DNA of 64,000 nucleotides from an uncultured Prevotellaceae bacterium (GTDB lineage: Bacteria; Bacteroidota; Bacteroidia; Bacteroidales; Bacteroidaceae), in assembly GCA_900316575.1 (NCBI GenBank), contig ONDJ01000003.1, positions 1 through 64,000 on the forward strand. Direction: 5' to 3'. The position numbers and the translations under genes were made by a program. This document shows, one piece after another, positions 25,031 through 33,653 of the stretch; the first letter of the stretch is position 1; the number at the start of each line of letters is the position of its first letter. The notes beneath the pieces were generated by a model that worked only from the letters and a program-made list of their open reading frames with translations, was not told the DNA's origin and made no database searches.

Positions 25031-25200
25031 GATGCGCTTTTCAGAATTTCTTGATGCGCTTTTCAGAATTTTTTTCTGCGCTTGAAGTTCGTTTTTCTGC
25101 GCTTGAAAATCGAACGTCTGTGCTTGAAAATTGATTTTCTGTGCTTGAAAATCGATTTTCAGCCCATGGCGTCGTGGCTGACAACCGATTGTCAGAAGAA
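25031..25200. repeat. 21-bp tandem repeat array ending in a short palindrome
   Basis: Two copies of GATGCGCTTTTCAGAATTT (25031, 25053) are followed by four copies of TTCTGNGCTTGAAAATCGATT-like units at 25074, 25095, 25116 and 25137, exactly 21 bases apart. The array then ends in TTCAGCCCATGG and a hairpin CTGACAACCGATTGTCAG (25179-25196). A related array with the same closing elements lies at 47905-48026. The region between clpC and the convergent YqaA gene holds nothing else that I can see. Confidence 0.8.
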
Positions 25201-25252
25201 TAGATGGTATGTGAAAAAAATCGCCTATGGCTCGCTATAGATGGCTACCGCC

Positions 25253-25708
25253 TCAAAACAACCAGCCGAAAGAGGCCATCAGCACGATGTAGCGCACAAG
25301 TTTTCCCGCGAAGAAAGCCAGCGTGCTGCGCCACCACGACACGCGCATATAGCCTAATGCTACGCTTACCATGCTGCCTAATACGGGCAAGAAAGCCAGC
25401 AAGCCGCACCATGCGCCGTGGCTATAGACCATGGCTATGCCCCGCTGCAATCGGTCGGGCTTTACGTGCAAATAGCGCACGATCCATTCTGTCTTGCCCA
25501 GCGAGCCCACCCAATAGTTGAACATCGCACCGAGCGTGTTGCCAAGGGTGCCCCAAATCAGTAGGTCAATGGGCGATACCCCCAGGGCGGCTAAGCCTAC
25601 CATCACCACTTCGCTCGAAAATGGCGCAATGCTTCCGGCCAGAAATGCGGCCAGAAACATGCCTGGCAGCCCTATGTCGATCAGAAACTGAACAAACGCT
25701 TGCAACAC
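25253..25708 (-). CDS. YqaA/DedA-like membrane protein
   Basis: A 151-residue inner-membrane protein of the YqaA branch of the DedA/SNARE-associated family. Diagnostic features: the re-entrant segment FLAAFLAGSIAPFSSEVVMVG, with the conserved proline and glutamate, then GNTLGAMFNYWVG and the amphipathic FLPVLGSMVSVALGYMRVSWWRST. About four hydrophobic helices are present. DedA-type proteins help recycle polyprenyl carriers or handle lipids, and YqaA homologs remain uncharacterised. It is the last gene of the minus-strand run that starts at ruvB, three bases after the preceding membrane protein gene. Confidence 0.85.
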   Translation of the reverse strand: MLQAFVQFLIDIGLPGMFLAAFLAGSIAPFSSEVVMVGLAALGVSPIDLLIWGTLGNTLGAMFNYWVGSLGKTEWIVRYLHVKPDRLQRGIAMVYSHGAWCGLLAFLPVLGSMVSVALGYMRVSWWRSTLAFFAGKLVRYIVLMASFGWLF

Positions 25709-25711
25709 GGC

Positions 25712-26629
25712 CTACATGCGGGTATAAATGGTGAGAAACAACAGCAGCAGGAGTGTTGCCGAGAAATACCAGTTGACAAATCGCCCGCGTGCCAACGACA
25801 AGTGGTGGCCAATGAGTGGCGCGGCGCAGCAACAAAGCAGGCGCATGGTGCTGTCGAAATCCTTGCTCAACACCAAGAGCATCAATCCGATGCCCACCAA
25901 TTGCAGCATAATGGTGTAGATAAACATGCGCGTGCGGAATTTGTCTTGATAGTACGTGCGGATGTAGTCAACAAGGGCTATGCCCACGTAGAGCAACGTA
26001 AAGAGCAAGGCTGCGCGCCGTGGGCCGTCAAGTGCGTTCCAACTGAACCACGACAGCGTGATGTCGTCCGCGCGCCAAAGCAAGTCGGCTTGCCAATCGC
26101 CCGTAGCCGTGCACCACAGCACCACGAGCCAATAGGGAGTGAGCACCCCCAATACCGATGCCGCCAGCGACCGCCACGTCAAGGCGCGAAACTGTATGGC
26201 CAACGAAATGATGAAGAAAGGCAGTAAGAACAGCACTGGGCGAAAGAAGAACGAGCCGATGCCGAGCAAGAGGAAAGCGTGATAGGCCTTGCCTTGGCAC
26301 TTCGCGTCTTGATAGCAATACGAAAACACGATGTGTGCCACCACGTAGCACAATGCCGCCAGCATCGACCTATCCCACGGCTCCAAGAAGGCAAGGGCTG
26401 TGAGCAGGGCAATGAACGACGTGCTCGCCATGCGTGTGCGTTGACGAATGAGCGTGGCGCGGCTGTTCCAATCCATAATGGCCAGCATGGTGAGCAACGT
26501 CACAAACCATGCCGCCCATCGCATTCCCTCGCCCAAGCCGCCTAATAGCCATATCATGCTTCCTACGATGGCAGTCGTTGGGAGTGTGGCGGGCGAGGTG
26601 GTGATAGCGTAGCGAAGGGAGAAAGGCAT
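25712..26629 (-). CDS. Multi-pass membrane protein (DUF6427-like)
   Basis: A 305-residue integral membrane protein with about eight to ten hydrophobic helices, resembling the Bacteroidetes DUF6427 family by its layout: short helices, a cytoplasmic loop with DWNSRATLIRQRTRMAST, and an aromatic loop (WRADDITLSWFSWNALDG). No catalytic motif was found. It lies 27 bases after the restriction/modification gene and 4 bases before the YqaA gene, so it belongs to the same operon. Its function is unknown; an envelope role is a guess from its neighbours. Confidence 0.7.
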   Translation of the reverse strand: MPFSLRYAITTSPATLPTTAIVGSMIWLLGGLGEGMRWAAWFVTLLTMLAIMDWNSRATLIRQRTRMASTSFIALLTALAFLEPWDRSMLAALCYVVAHIVFSYCYQDAKCQGKAYHAFLLLGIGSFFFRPVLFLLPFFIISLAIQFRALTWRSLAASVLGVLTPYWLVVLWCTATGDWQADLLWRADDITLSWFSWNALDGPRRAALLFTLLYVGIALVDYIRTYYQDKFRTRMFIYTIMLQLVGIGLMLLVLSKDFDSTMRLLCCCAAPLIGHHLSLARGRFVNWYFSATLLLLLFLTIYTRM

Positions 26630-26655
26630 GGTGAATTTTCTTTACAGATGTTTTC

Positions 26656-29430
26656 TTATGCGTGAGATACTAATTCGTTGTAGCATCGGAAGAGTTCGCT
26701 GACGATTTGCTCCTCGGTGGCGTTTTCGCTTAGTCCATAGAGTGCGAGCACGGCGCGGTCGTTGGCTTGGTGTGCTCGGCGCAATGCTGGGGGCATGGTG
26801 AGGTCGTCGTAGAGGTCGGCGAGTGTGCTGTCGGGATACTCGGCGCGGGCATCGAGGATGGCTTGTGCCGTTTGGGTGAGGAGTGCTGGGAGCGCAGGCC
26901 AAGGGAAGTTGTTATAGACCACGTCTTTGGAGTAGCGATAGCGCATCTCAAGCCTGCCGCATACGGCTCGCATCCATGCCATGTGCACACTGCTGGTCAA
27001 TACGGCAAAGTGAGCAAGCGTGGCGTTGGGGATGATGAGCACAGCGTCACTGGAAATTGCTTCTGGCTGCATAAAGCCAATAGGCACATACATACGCCGT
27101 TCACTGCTAACGCGAGGTACAAGGAGGTAGTTGGTAGTAGGCTGTCGGTCTTCTTGGAACAACCATGGTGTTTCGGCGGTTTTGCGTGTTGCGGCTTTAG
27201 GACTTGAAAGACGCATATCGCGCACGCCTTGCACTCGACGGCGCAGTTCTGCTGACCGATTGATGTCGGCAGGCGACGCATCTTTCAGCCAAAAGACGTA
27301 GCGCTCCTTACCTTTTATAAACTCCTCGGCTCCTAAAGTGGGGTGAATAAAGCGTGCAAGCCCTGGCTCACGCTTCAAGACTGCATCGCGCTCTGCTTTC
27401 GTAAGGAAGAAATTGCCTCCGTCTGTTGGCTGACTACCTTTATTCATTAATGGCACATCACACAGCGGCTTCGGCCTGCTCATCACAAACACATCTGGCG
27501 CGTCCATCAAATAAGCGTTGATATGCTCGGCCCTCACACTCGTTCCGTCGGCATTAAATAGCGTCCGCTCGCCCGCGAGCGCAGCCCCGAACCCTACGAT
27601 CACGCAATGCACGTGGGCTTTTTGCGTGGCTTCGCTGTCCCAGCGGAAGGTGCGATGGGCAAAGTGGATTTCCAAGCCCTCGTGCATCAAGGGCTGCCAC
27701 AGGGCGGCGACTTGCTCGCCCTGCGTGATGGAGTTGGTGCTCACAAAGGCACAGCGCGTCGTGGGGCGTTGCTTGATTTGCTCCCAAGCCAACTTATACC
27801 AAGCGCACACGTAGTCCAACTTACCCACGTTTTTCCATTTCGTACCAAAGACGTGGAGCATGTCGTCCTTCTGAGCGCGAGTTTGCAGCGAGTAGCCTAT
27901 AAACGGCGGGTTGCCCAGTATGTAGTCGGTCGCTTGCCAAGGCGTGCGCAAGGCGTTGCCTTCAAGGATGTTGGCATTGGTCTTGAGCGGCAAGAAATTG
28001 AGTTCGTGGCCCGTGATGCGCTCGGTCTCGGCCAGCATCTGTGCCTCGCTAATCCACAGGGCAGTTTGCGCCACCGACACGGCGAAGTCGTTCACCTCTA
28101 TGCCGTGGAACTGGCTGATGCTCACCCGCACGGGGTTCATGCCGGGAAAGAAGCCTTGCCAGCGATGGCGTTCGCTGACTACTTGGTTTTCCAAGCGACG
28201 CAGCGAGAGGTAGGTCTCGGTGAGGAAGTTGCCCGAGCCGCAGGCGGGGTCGAGGAAGGTGAGTGCAGCGAGGCGTTCTTGGAACGCACCGAGCCGTTGC
28301 TTGCGCCGACGCTCCACGCGCTCCTTCAAAATCTCGCTGAACTCGCGGCGCAGGTCGTTGAGAAAGAGCGGATCGATGACTTTGTGGATGTTCTCGATAG
28401 AAGTGTAGTGCATACCGCCGGCGCGGCGCGTCTCGGGATTGAGCGTGCTCTCGAAGAGCGAACCGAAGATGGTGGGGGAGATTTCAGCCCAGTTGAAGTC
28501 GAGCGCAGCGTTTTTCAGGATGAGTTGGCGCAGGCGGGGTGTGAAAGGCGGTATGGGCGTTTCTTCGCGAAAGAGTCCGCCGTTGACGTAGGGGAAGGCG
28601 GCGAGTTCGGGCTCGAGATAGGCATCGCGTAGGGCGAGGGGCGTGTCGAGCACGCGAAAGAGGTCGAGCAAGGCGCGGCGCATACGCGGCGTGTCTTGCG
28701 CCTTGAGGTAGTCGTGAAATTGGTCTTTGGCGAAGATACCAGCGTCCTCGGCGTAGAAGCAAAAGACGAGGCGCACGCAGAGGATGTTGAGGGCGGAGGT
28801 TTCCTTTTGCGCGTTTTGTTCCATTGCAGGCGAGACGCCAGCGCTTCCAGAGGGTACGCTCCTAGGGGTGCCTCCCAATTGGTACTGCAAGAGGAGGGCG
28901 TCGTGGATTTCGCCGATGATTTCGCCGGCGCGAAGCGAGATTTGGAGTTCGCGTTCGAGGTGGGTGGAGGTTTCTTTGACGAGGAACGACAGGCGGTGGT
29001 GTTCCTTGGCGAGGTCGCGCAGCAATACGCTCACGGGGTCGGCCTGCGGCTGTTCCATGTCATAGACGAGAAACTCGCGGAAGTTGCAACACACAATCCA
29101 GCGCGGGTGCTCGGAGGCCGGCAACCAGTCGGCATAGCGTTTGGCTTGGAGGAAAGGCGTGAGTAGCGACCCGTCGCTTTGTGCGGCGGGCTTACGGAGG
29201 TCTTTGTCGGCGCTCTTTTGTTCTATGAGCACCTTGGTGCGCGGTATGCGAGCATCGATGAAGCCAATGTTCGGCACGTGTTGTTCAAACGTGAGCCACG
29301 AAGAAGCATCGGCAATGCCCAATACATCGGTGAGCAACTCAATCCAGAATTGCTGCGTCTCGCCCTTTTCGTAGCCGCGTTCAGACCATCGGGCGATGAA
29401 CTTTGAGCGGGTTGTGGCCGGTTGTTTCAT
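26656..29430 (-). CDS. Type IIL (MmeI-like) restriction/DNA methyltransferase fusion
   Basis: A single-chain restriction-modification enzyme, 924 residues, the normal MmeI-family size. An N-terminal nuclease domain carries D-x10-EQK (IDARIPRTKVLIEQKS, about residue 60-75), matching the D-EXK site of MmeI. A helical spacer follows, then an N6-adenine methyltransferase domain with SAM motif LDPACGSGNFLTETY and catalytic NPPFIGY, and a target-recognition and C-terminal region from about 560. No separate subunit is needed. An apparent 20-25 residue insertion (GGTPRSVPSGSAGVSPA) near residue 210 is encoded by a REP-like DNA element. The gene sits inside a housekeeping operon, six to eighteen bases after purD. 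The ATG at 29430 is preferred over an upstream GTG at 29442. Confidence 0.88.
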   Translation of the reverse strand: MKQPATTRSKFIARWSERGYEKGETQQFWIELLTDVLGIADASSWLTFEQHVPNIGFIDARIPRTKVLIEQKSADKDLRKPAAQSDGSLLTPFLQAKRYADWLPASEHPRWIVCCNFREFLVYDMEQPQADPVSVLLRDLAKEHHRLSFLVKETSTHLERELQISLRAGEIIGEIHDALLLQYQLGGTPRSVPSGSAGVSPAMEQNAQKETSALNILCVRLVFCFYAEDAGIFAKDQFHDYLKAQDTPRMRRALLDLFRVLDTPLALRDAYLEPELAAFPYVNGGLFREETPIPPFTPRLRQLILKNAALDFNWAEISPTIFGSLFESTLNPETRRAGGMHYTSIENIHKVIDPLFLNDLRREFSEILKERVERRRKQRLGAFQERLAALTFLDPACGSGNFLTETYLSLRRLENQVVSERHRWQGFFPGMNPVRVSISQFHGIEVNDFAVSVAQTALWISEAQMLAETERITGHELNFLPLKTNANILEGNALRTPWQATDYILGNPPFIGYSLQTRAQKDDMLHVFGTKWKNVGKLDYVCAWYKLAWEQIKQRPTTRCAFVSTNSITQGEQVAALWQPLMHEGLEIHFAHRTFRWDSEATQKAHVHCVIVGFGAALAGERTLFNADGTSVRAEHINAYLMDAPDVFVMSRPKPLCDVPLMNKGSQPTDGGNFFLTKAERDAVLKREPGLARFIHPTLGAEEFIKGKERYVFWLKDASPADINRSAELRRRVQGVRDMRLSSPKAATRKTAETPWLFQEDRQPTTNYLLVPRVSSERRMYVPIGFMQPEAISSDAVLIIPNATLAHFAVLTSSVHMAWMRAVCGRLEMRYRYSKDVVYNNFPWPALPALLTQTAQAILDARAEYPDSTLADLYDDLTMPPALRRAHQANDRAVLALYGLSENATEEQIVSELFRCYNELVSHA
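28821..28876 (-). repeat. REP-like element inside the restriction enzyme gene, copy C
   Basis: On the minus strand the block GCGCTGGCGTCTCGCCTGCA, preceded by a GGAGGCACCCC-type start, is read in frame as GGTPRSVPSGSAGVSPA. It shares its block order with the intergenic copies at 142-182 and 50289-50315. The peptide SAGVSPA is a familiar translation product of such repeats in other bacteria. Confidence 0.6.
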
Positions 29431-29448
29431 CAGAGGTGGCACCGTTTC

Positions 29449-30729
29449 TTAGCACGTTACGTCGCGTCCGATGTCGCGGCGGTGGTAAGCATCTTTGAAA
29501 GTGATGGTGTCGGCGGCGTGTAGGCTGGTTTGGAGGGCTTCAGAGAGTGTGCTGCCATAACTGCTCACGGCAATGACGCGTCCGCCTGCGGTGACGAGCG
29601 TGTTGTCCTTTACAGCCGTGCCAGCGTGGAAAACAACGCTTTCTTCTTGAGCTTGGCTAACACCCGTGATGGGGTAGCATTTGGCGTAACTTTCGGGATA
29701 GCCGCCGCTGACAAGCATCACGCAAGCCGCCGCGCGTGGGTCAGAGACTACTTGCATGGCTGAGAGCGTGCCGTCGGCTGTGGCTTTGAGCAGCGAAACG
29801 AGGTCGGTCTGCAGTCGGAGCATCACGGTTTCGGTTTCGGGGTCGCCCATGCGGCAGTTGTATTCAATAACCTTGGGACTGCCGGCGCAGTTCATCAGTC
29901 CAAAAAAGACGAAGCCTTTGTAGGGGATGTTGTCGGCCACAAGCCCGTTGACTGTGGGGCGGACAATTTGGTCTTCAACGCTTTGCATAAACGCAGCGTC
30001 GGCAAATGGGACGGGGCTGACACTGCCCATGCCGCCTGTGTTGAGCCCCGTGTCGCCTTCGCCAATGCGTTTGTAGTCTTTCGCCTCGGGCAAAATGACA
30101 TATCCACCCGTGCCATCGACCAAAGCAAAGACCGAGAGTTCGATGCCTTGGAGGTATTCCTCAATGACCACCTTGGCCGAAGCGGTGCCGAATTTTCCCG
30201 CAAACATTTCGTCGAGTGCCGCATCGGCTTCGTCGTATGTGGGCAGGATGAGCACGCCCTTGCCGGCGCATAGACCGTCGGCTTTGAGCACGAGGGGTGG
30301 GGTGAGGGTGCGCAGGTATGCCTTGGCTTCGGCGGCCTGTGTGCCATCGAAGGTTTGGTAGGCCGCTGTGGGGATGTTGTGGCGGCGCATAAAGGCTTTG
30401 GCAAAATCTTTGCTGCCTTCGAGTTGCGCACCTTCCCGCTTCGGGCCAATGAAAGCCACGTTGCAAGTGGACGTGTCGTTAGCCAAAAAGTCGGCCAAGC
30501 CGTCAACGAGCGGTTGCTCGGGACCGCAAACTACCATGTCGATGGCTTCTTGCTTGACAAACGAAGCCACCGCCGAGAAGTCGGAGAGATTGAGCGGGAC
30601 GTTGGTGCCCAAGGCTGCTGTTCCAGGATTGCCAGGCGCAATGAAGAGTTGGCGCACGTGTTGGCTTTGTGCGATTTTCCATGCCAACGCGTGTTCGCGA
30701 CCGCCGCTGCCGAGAAGAAGGATGTTCAT
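29449..30729 (-). CDS. purD: Phosphoribosylamine-glycine ligase
   Basis: Second enzyme of de novo purine synthesis: joins 5-phosphoribosylamine and glycine with ATP. The 426-residue protein has the GARS N-domain (MNILLLGSGGREHALAWK), the ATP-grasp centre (LKADGLCAGKGVLIL, EEYLQGIELSVFALVDG) and the conserved TGGMGSVSPVPF and EYNCRMGDPETE motifs. Its start overlaps the ybeY stop by four bases, indicating translational coupling. It precedes the type IIL restriction gene. Confidence 0.96.
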   Translation of the reverse strand: MNILLLGSGGREHALAWKIAQSQHVRQLFIAPGNPGTAALGTNVPLNLSDFSAVASFVKQEAIDMVVCGPEQPLVDGLADFLANDTSTCNVAFIGPKREGAQLEGSKDFAKAFMRRHNIPTAAYQTFDGTQAAEAKAYLRTLTPPLVLKADGLCAGKGVLILPTYDEADAALDEMFAGKFGTASAKVVIEEYLQGIELSVFALVDGTGGYVILPEAKDYKRIGEGDTGLNTGGMGSVSPVPFADAAFMQSVEDQIVRPTVNGLVADNIPYKGFVFFGLMNCAGSPKVIEYNCRMGDPETETVMLRLQTDLVSLLKATADGTLSAMQVVSDPRAAACVMLVSGGYPESYAKCYPITGVSQAQEESVVFHAGTAVKDNTLVTAGGRVIAVSSYGSTLSEALQTSLHAADTITFKDAYHRRDIGRDVTC

Positions 30730-31151
30730 AGGGTAGAGGATTTATAGATTGCAAGCGCTTTGTTTTCGGCGGCTTCCATGATTTGGCGTTCGCCTGGGCC
30801 TTTGTCGTTGATGCCACAAAGGTGGAGCACGCCGTGGATAATCACGCGGAGGAGTTCTTCGTCGTAGGCTGTGCCTTGTTCTATGCTGTTGCTCCGCACC
30901 GTGTCGAGGCTGATGAAGAGGTCGCCGCTGATGACTGCACCTTGGGTGTAGTCGAAGGTGATGATGTCTGTGAAATAATCGTGGTTGAGGTATTGGCGGT
31001 TGACTTCAAGAATTTTGTTGTCGTCAACAAAGATGTAGGCCAGTTCGCCAACGCGCTTGCCATAATTAGCGGCAACAGCGCGTATCCATTTGTTCAACAA
31101 GCGGCGGGGTAGGCGAGGGGGCGCCACGTTTTCAGTTTGATAGGAAATCAC
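30726..31151 (-). CDS. ybeY: Endoribonuclease YbeY, rRNA maturation factor
   Basis: A zinc-dependent endoribonuclease needed for 16S rRNA 3'-end maturation and 70S quality control. The 141-residue length and the blocks FVDDNKILEVNRQYLNHDYFTDIITF and GDLFISLDTV fit the family. The metal motif begins HGVLHLCG, supplying two histidines, but the third position, normally His in GYDH, reads GINDK here, so the usual H-x3-H-x5-H triad appears incomplete. A similar GYKDK-type replacement is, as I recall, common in Bacteroidetes, so the enzyme may use a different third ligand. It is coupled to purD by a four-base overlap and follows ruvB by 30 bases. Confidence 0.9.
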   Translation of the reverse strand: MISYQTENVAPPRLPRRLLNKWIRAVAANYGKRVGELAYIFVDDNKILEVNRQYLNHDYFTDIITFDYTQGAVISGDLFISLDTVRSNSIEQGTAYDEELLRVIIHGVLHLCGINDKGPGERQIMEAAENKALAIYKSSTL

Positions 31152-31181
31152 GAAGAGAGAGAGTGGTAAAATAGTTTGTGT

Positions 31182-32222
31182 TTAGAATAGACTGCCTTGT
31201 ACGCCTGTTTCGTTGGGGCGGAAGCGGCCTAAGTGTTGATAAGCCAAGTCGGTGACTTCGCGTCCACGGGGTGTGCGGCGGATGAAGCCTTCTTTGATGA
31301 GGAACGGTTCGTAAACCTCCTCCACGGTGCCGCTGTCCTCACCAATGGCTGTGGCTATGGTGCTGATACCGACGGGGCCGCCCTTGAACTTGTCAATAAT
31401 GGCCGTGAGAATTTTGTTGTCGATTTCGTCCAGCCCAAACTTGTCAATGTTGAGTGCTTCAAGCGCATGGCGAGCAATGGCAGTGTCGATGCTACCAGTG
31501 CCTTTGACTTGTGCAAAGTCGCGCACACGGCGAAGCAGGGCGTTGGCAATACGCGGTGTGCCACGGCTGCGACCAGCAATTTCGGCTGCAGCGTCAGCAC
31601 TGATGGGTACAGCCAGGATGCGGGCAGAGCGCGTCACGATGGTGGCAAGCGTTTCGGCATCGTAATACTCCAGGTGCATGTTGATGCCAAAGCGAGCGCG
31701 AAGAGGGGCTGTGAGCAGGCCACTGCGTGTTGTGGCTCCGATGAGGGTGAAAGGATTGAGGTCGATCTGTATGCTACGCGCCGCTGGACCGCGGTCGATC
31801 ATGATGTCAATGCGGTAGTCCTCCATGGCGCTGTAGAGATATTCCTCAACAACGGGTTGCAGGCGGTGGATTTCGTCGATGAAGAGCACATCGTTGGGCT
31901 CGAGGCTGGTGAGCAGTCCGGCCAAGTCGCCAGGCTTGTCGAGCACGGGGCCACTGGTGAGTTTGAAACCCACGCCAAGTTCGTTGGCAATGATGTTGGA
32001 GAGCGTGGTCTTTCCCAATCCGGGAGGACCATGAAGGAGTGTATGGTCGAGGGGCTCGCCGCGCAACTTAGCTGCAGCGACGAAGACGCGCAGATTTTCA
32101 ACCACCTTTTGTTGGCCAGTGAAATCGTTGAACGACAGCGGGCGCAAGGCATTCTCAAACTCACGGTCGGTTTGAGCGGGACGGCTCTGTTCGCGTCGGA
32201 TGTCAAAAGTATCTTCTTGCAT
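31182..32222 (-). CDS. ruvB: Holliday junction branch migration helicase RuvB
   Basis: Hexameric AAA+ motor that, with RuvA, drives Holliday junction branch migration in recombination. The 346-residue protein has the RuvB N-terminal block [19 protein letters not shown], Walker [13 protein letters not shown], Walker [12 protein letters not shown], the sensor [18 protein letters not shown], and the winged-helix C-terminus ending in [16 protein letters not shown]. It heads the ruvB-ybeY-purD-restriction enzyme run. A promoter box lies eight bases upstream of the ATG, so its mRNA may lack a leader. The divergent serS gene is 150 bases away. Confidence 0.96.
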   Translation of the reverse strand: MQEDTFDIRREQSRPAQTDREFENALRPLSFNDFTGQQKVVENLRVFVAAAKLRGEPLDHTLLHGPPGLGKTTLSNIIANELGVGFKLTSGPVLDKPGDLAGLLTSLEPNDVLFIDEIHRLQPVVEEYLYSAMEDYRIDIMIDRGPAARSIQIDLNPFTLIGATTRSGLLTAPLRARFGINMHLEYYDAETLATIVTRSARILAVPISADAAAEIAGRSRGTPRIANALLRRVRDFAQVKGTGSIDTAIARHALEALNIDKFGLDEIDNKILTAIIDKFKGGPVGISTIATAIGEDSGTVEEVYEPFLIKEGFIRRTPRGREVTDLAYQHLGRFRPNETGVQGSLF

Positions 32223-32230
32223 ATCAGACG

Positions 32231-32238
32231 CGAAAGTA
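32231..32238 (-). promoter_or_regulatory. -7 box TACTTTCG directly before ruvB
   Basis: The minus-strand octamer is close to TAnnTTTG and lies eight bases (CGTCTGAT) from the ATG, the same distance as at mtaB. Confidence 0.55.
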
Positions 32239-32332
32239 CAAAAAGAACCGCTGAAAGCTGAAAAATACGCTTAAAAACCCTTGAACGCGCTCAAAAACAA
32301 GGGGCAAAACGCTTGTAACGGGCGATTTGTCG

Positions 32333-32340
32333 TACTTTTG
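32333..32340 (+). promoter_or_regulatory. -7 box TACTTTTG for serS
   Basis: The octamer has a TTG 17 bases upstream. The transcript should start near 32346, about 25 bases before the serS ATG at 32372, and excludes a longer in-frame start at 32327. Confidence 0.7.
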
Positions 32341-32371
32341 TGCTCCGAAAATAAGAAGAAACACAAAAAAT

Positions 32372-33646
32372 ATGCTCACGATTAAACAAATCACGGACGA
32401 CTTTGAAGGCGTAGTTCGTGGATTAGAGAAAAAACATTTTGCTGATGCACGCCAAACGTTGGAGCGCGTCATAGCACACAACAATCAACGCAAGCAAACG
32501 CAGGCTGAACTCGATAGCCGACTTGCCGAATTGAAAGTGAAGGCAAAGGAAATAGGCCAACTGATGAAACAAGGTGCGCGCGAAGAAGCCGAGCGTGTGA
32601 AGCAACACGTGGCAGATATCAAGGCTGGCAACGTGGAGTTGGAAGCCCGCATGGAGCAGGCACGAAAGGATATGGAGCAATTGCTGCTAGCAATACCCAA
32701 TGTGCCCTACGAGATCGTGCCTGAAGGTTTTGGTGCCGATGAAAATGTGGTGGTTAAGCAAGGGGGCGAAACCATTCCTTTGCCCGAGAACGCCCTTCCA
32801 CACTGGGAATTGGCCAAGAAATACGACTTGATAGACTTTGACTTAGGTGTGAAAATCACGGGTGCTGGTTTTCCTGTCTATAAAGGCTATGGTGCTCGCC
32901 TGCAAAGAGCGTTGATTAACTTTTTCCTCGACGAGGCTCGCCAAGCTGGATACATTGAAATCATGCCGCCTACGGTGGTGAACGCAGCTTCGGGCTATGG
33001 AACCGGACAGTTGCCCGACAAAGAAGGGCAAATGTATCATGCCGAGCAGGACGACCTCTATCTCATTCCCACCGCCGAAGTGCCAGTGACGAACATCTAT
33101 CGCGATGTTATTCTACGCGAAGACCAACTGCCCGTGAAGAATTGTGCCTATACACAGTGCTTCCGTCGCGAGGCAGGCAGCTATGGTAAGGATGTACGCG
33201 GCTTGAACCGCCTGCACGAATTTAGCAAAATAGAGATAGTGCGCATTGACAAGCCAGAACATTCCCAACAGTCGCACGATGAAATGCTGGCACACGTGGA
33301 AGGGCTGCTGCAGAAGTTGGAACTGCCTTATCGCATCTTGCGCCTTTGTGGCGGCGATATGAGTTTTACGTCTGCCTTGTGCTACGACTTTGAAGTATAT
33401 AGCGAAGCCCAGGGACGTTGGCTCGAGGTGAGCAGCGTTTCGAACTTCGACACGTATCAGGCCAACCGCTTACATTGTCGTTATCGCGATGCAAATGGAA
33501 AGATAAACCTATGCCACACGCTCAACGGATCAGCACTGGCTTTGCCTCGTATCGTGGCAGCATTGCTCGAAAACCATCAGACACCCGAGGGCATACGCAT
33601 TCCCAAAGCCTTGCAACCCTACATGGGGTGTGAGATTATACAGTAA
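32372..33646 (+). CDS. serS: Serine-tRNA ligase
   Basis: Charges tRNA-Ser and tRNA-Sec with serine. The 424-residue protein starts MLTIKQITDDFEGVVRGL and forms a long N-terminal coiled-coil arm (about residues 30-100), then the class II catalytic core: motif 2 in FRREAGSYGKDVRGL and motif 3 in GSALALPRIVAALLENHQ. The serine pocket block TAEVPVTNIYRDVIL is present. Seven bases separate it from ruvX, so serS, ruvX and def appear to form an operon. Confidence 0.96.
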   Translation: MLTIKQITDDFEGVVRGLEKKHFADARQTLERVIAHNNQRKQTQAELDSRLAELKVKAKEIGQLMKQGAREEAERVKQHVADIKAGNVELEARMEQARKDMEQLLLAIPNVPYEIVPEGFGADENVVVKQGGETIPLPENALPHWELAKKYDLIDFDLGVKITGAGFPVYKGYGARLQRALINFFLDEARQAGYIEIMPPTVVNAASGYGTGQLPDKEGQMYHAEQDDLYLIPTAEVPVTNIYRDVILREDQLPVKNCAYTQCFRREAGSYGKDVRGLNRLHEFSKIEIVRIDKPEHSQQSHDEMLAHVEGLLQKLELPYRILRLCGGDMSFTSALCYDFEVYSEAQGRWLEVSSVSNFDTYQANRLHCRYRDANGKINLCHTLNGSALALPRIVAALLENHQTPEGIRIPKALQPYMGCEIIQ

Positions 33647-33653
33647 TAATAAA

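Noticed and set aside
27607..28632. Long plus-strand open frame opposite the restriction enzyme gene
   Set aside because: It is antisense to a complete, well-motivated gene and has no family motif; long shadow frames are common at this G+C.
30095..30361. Plus-strand frame opposite purD
   Set aside because: Shadow of purD, whose frame holds all catalytic blocks.
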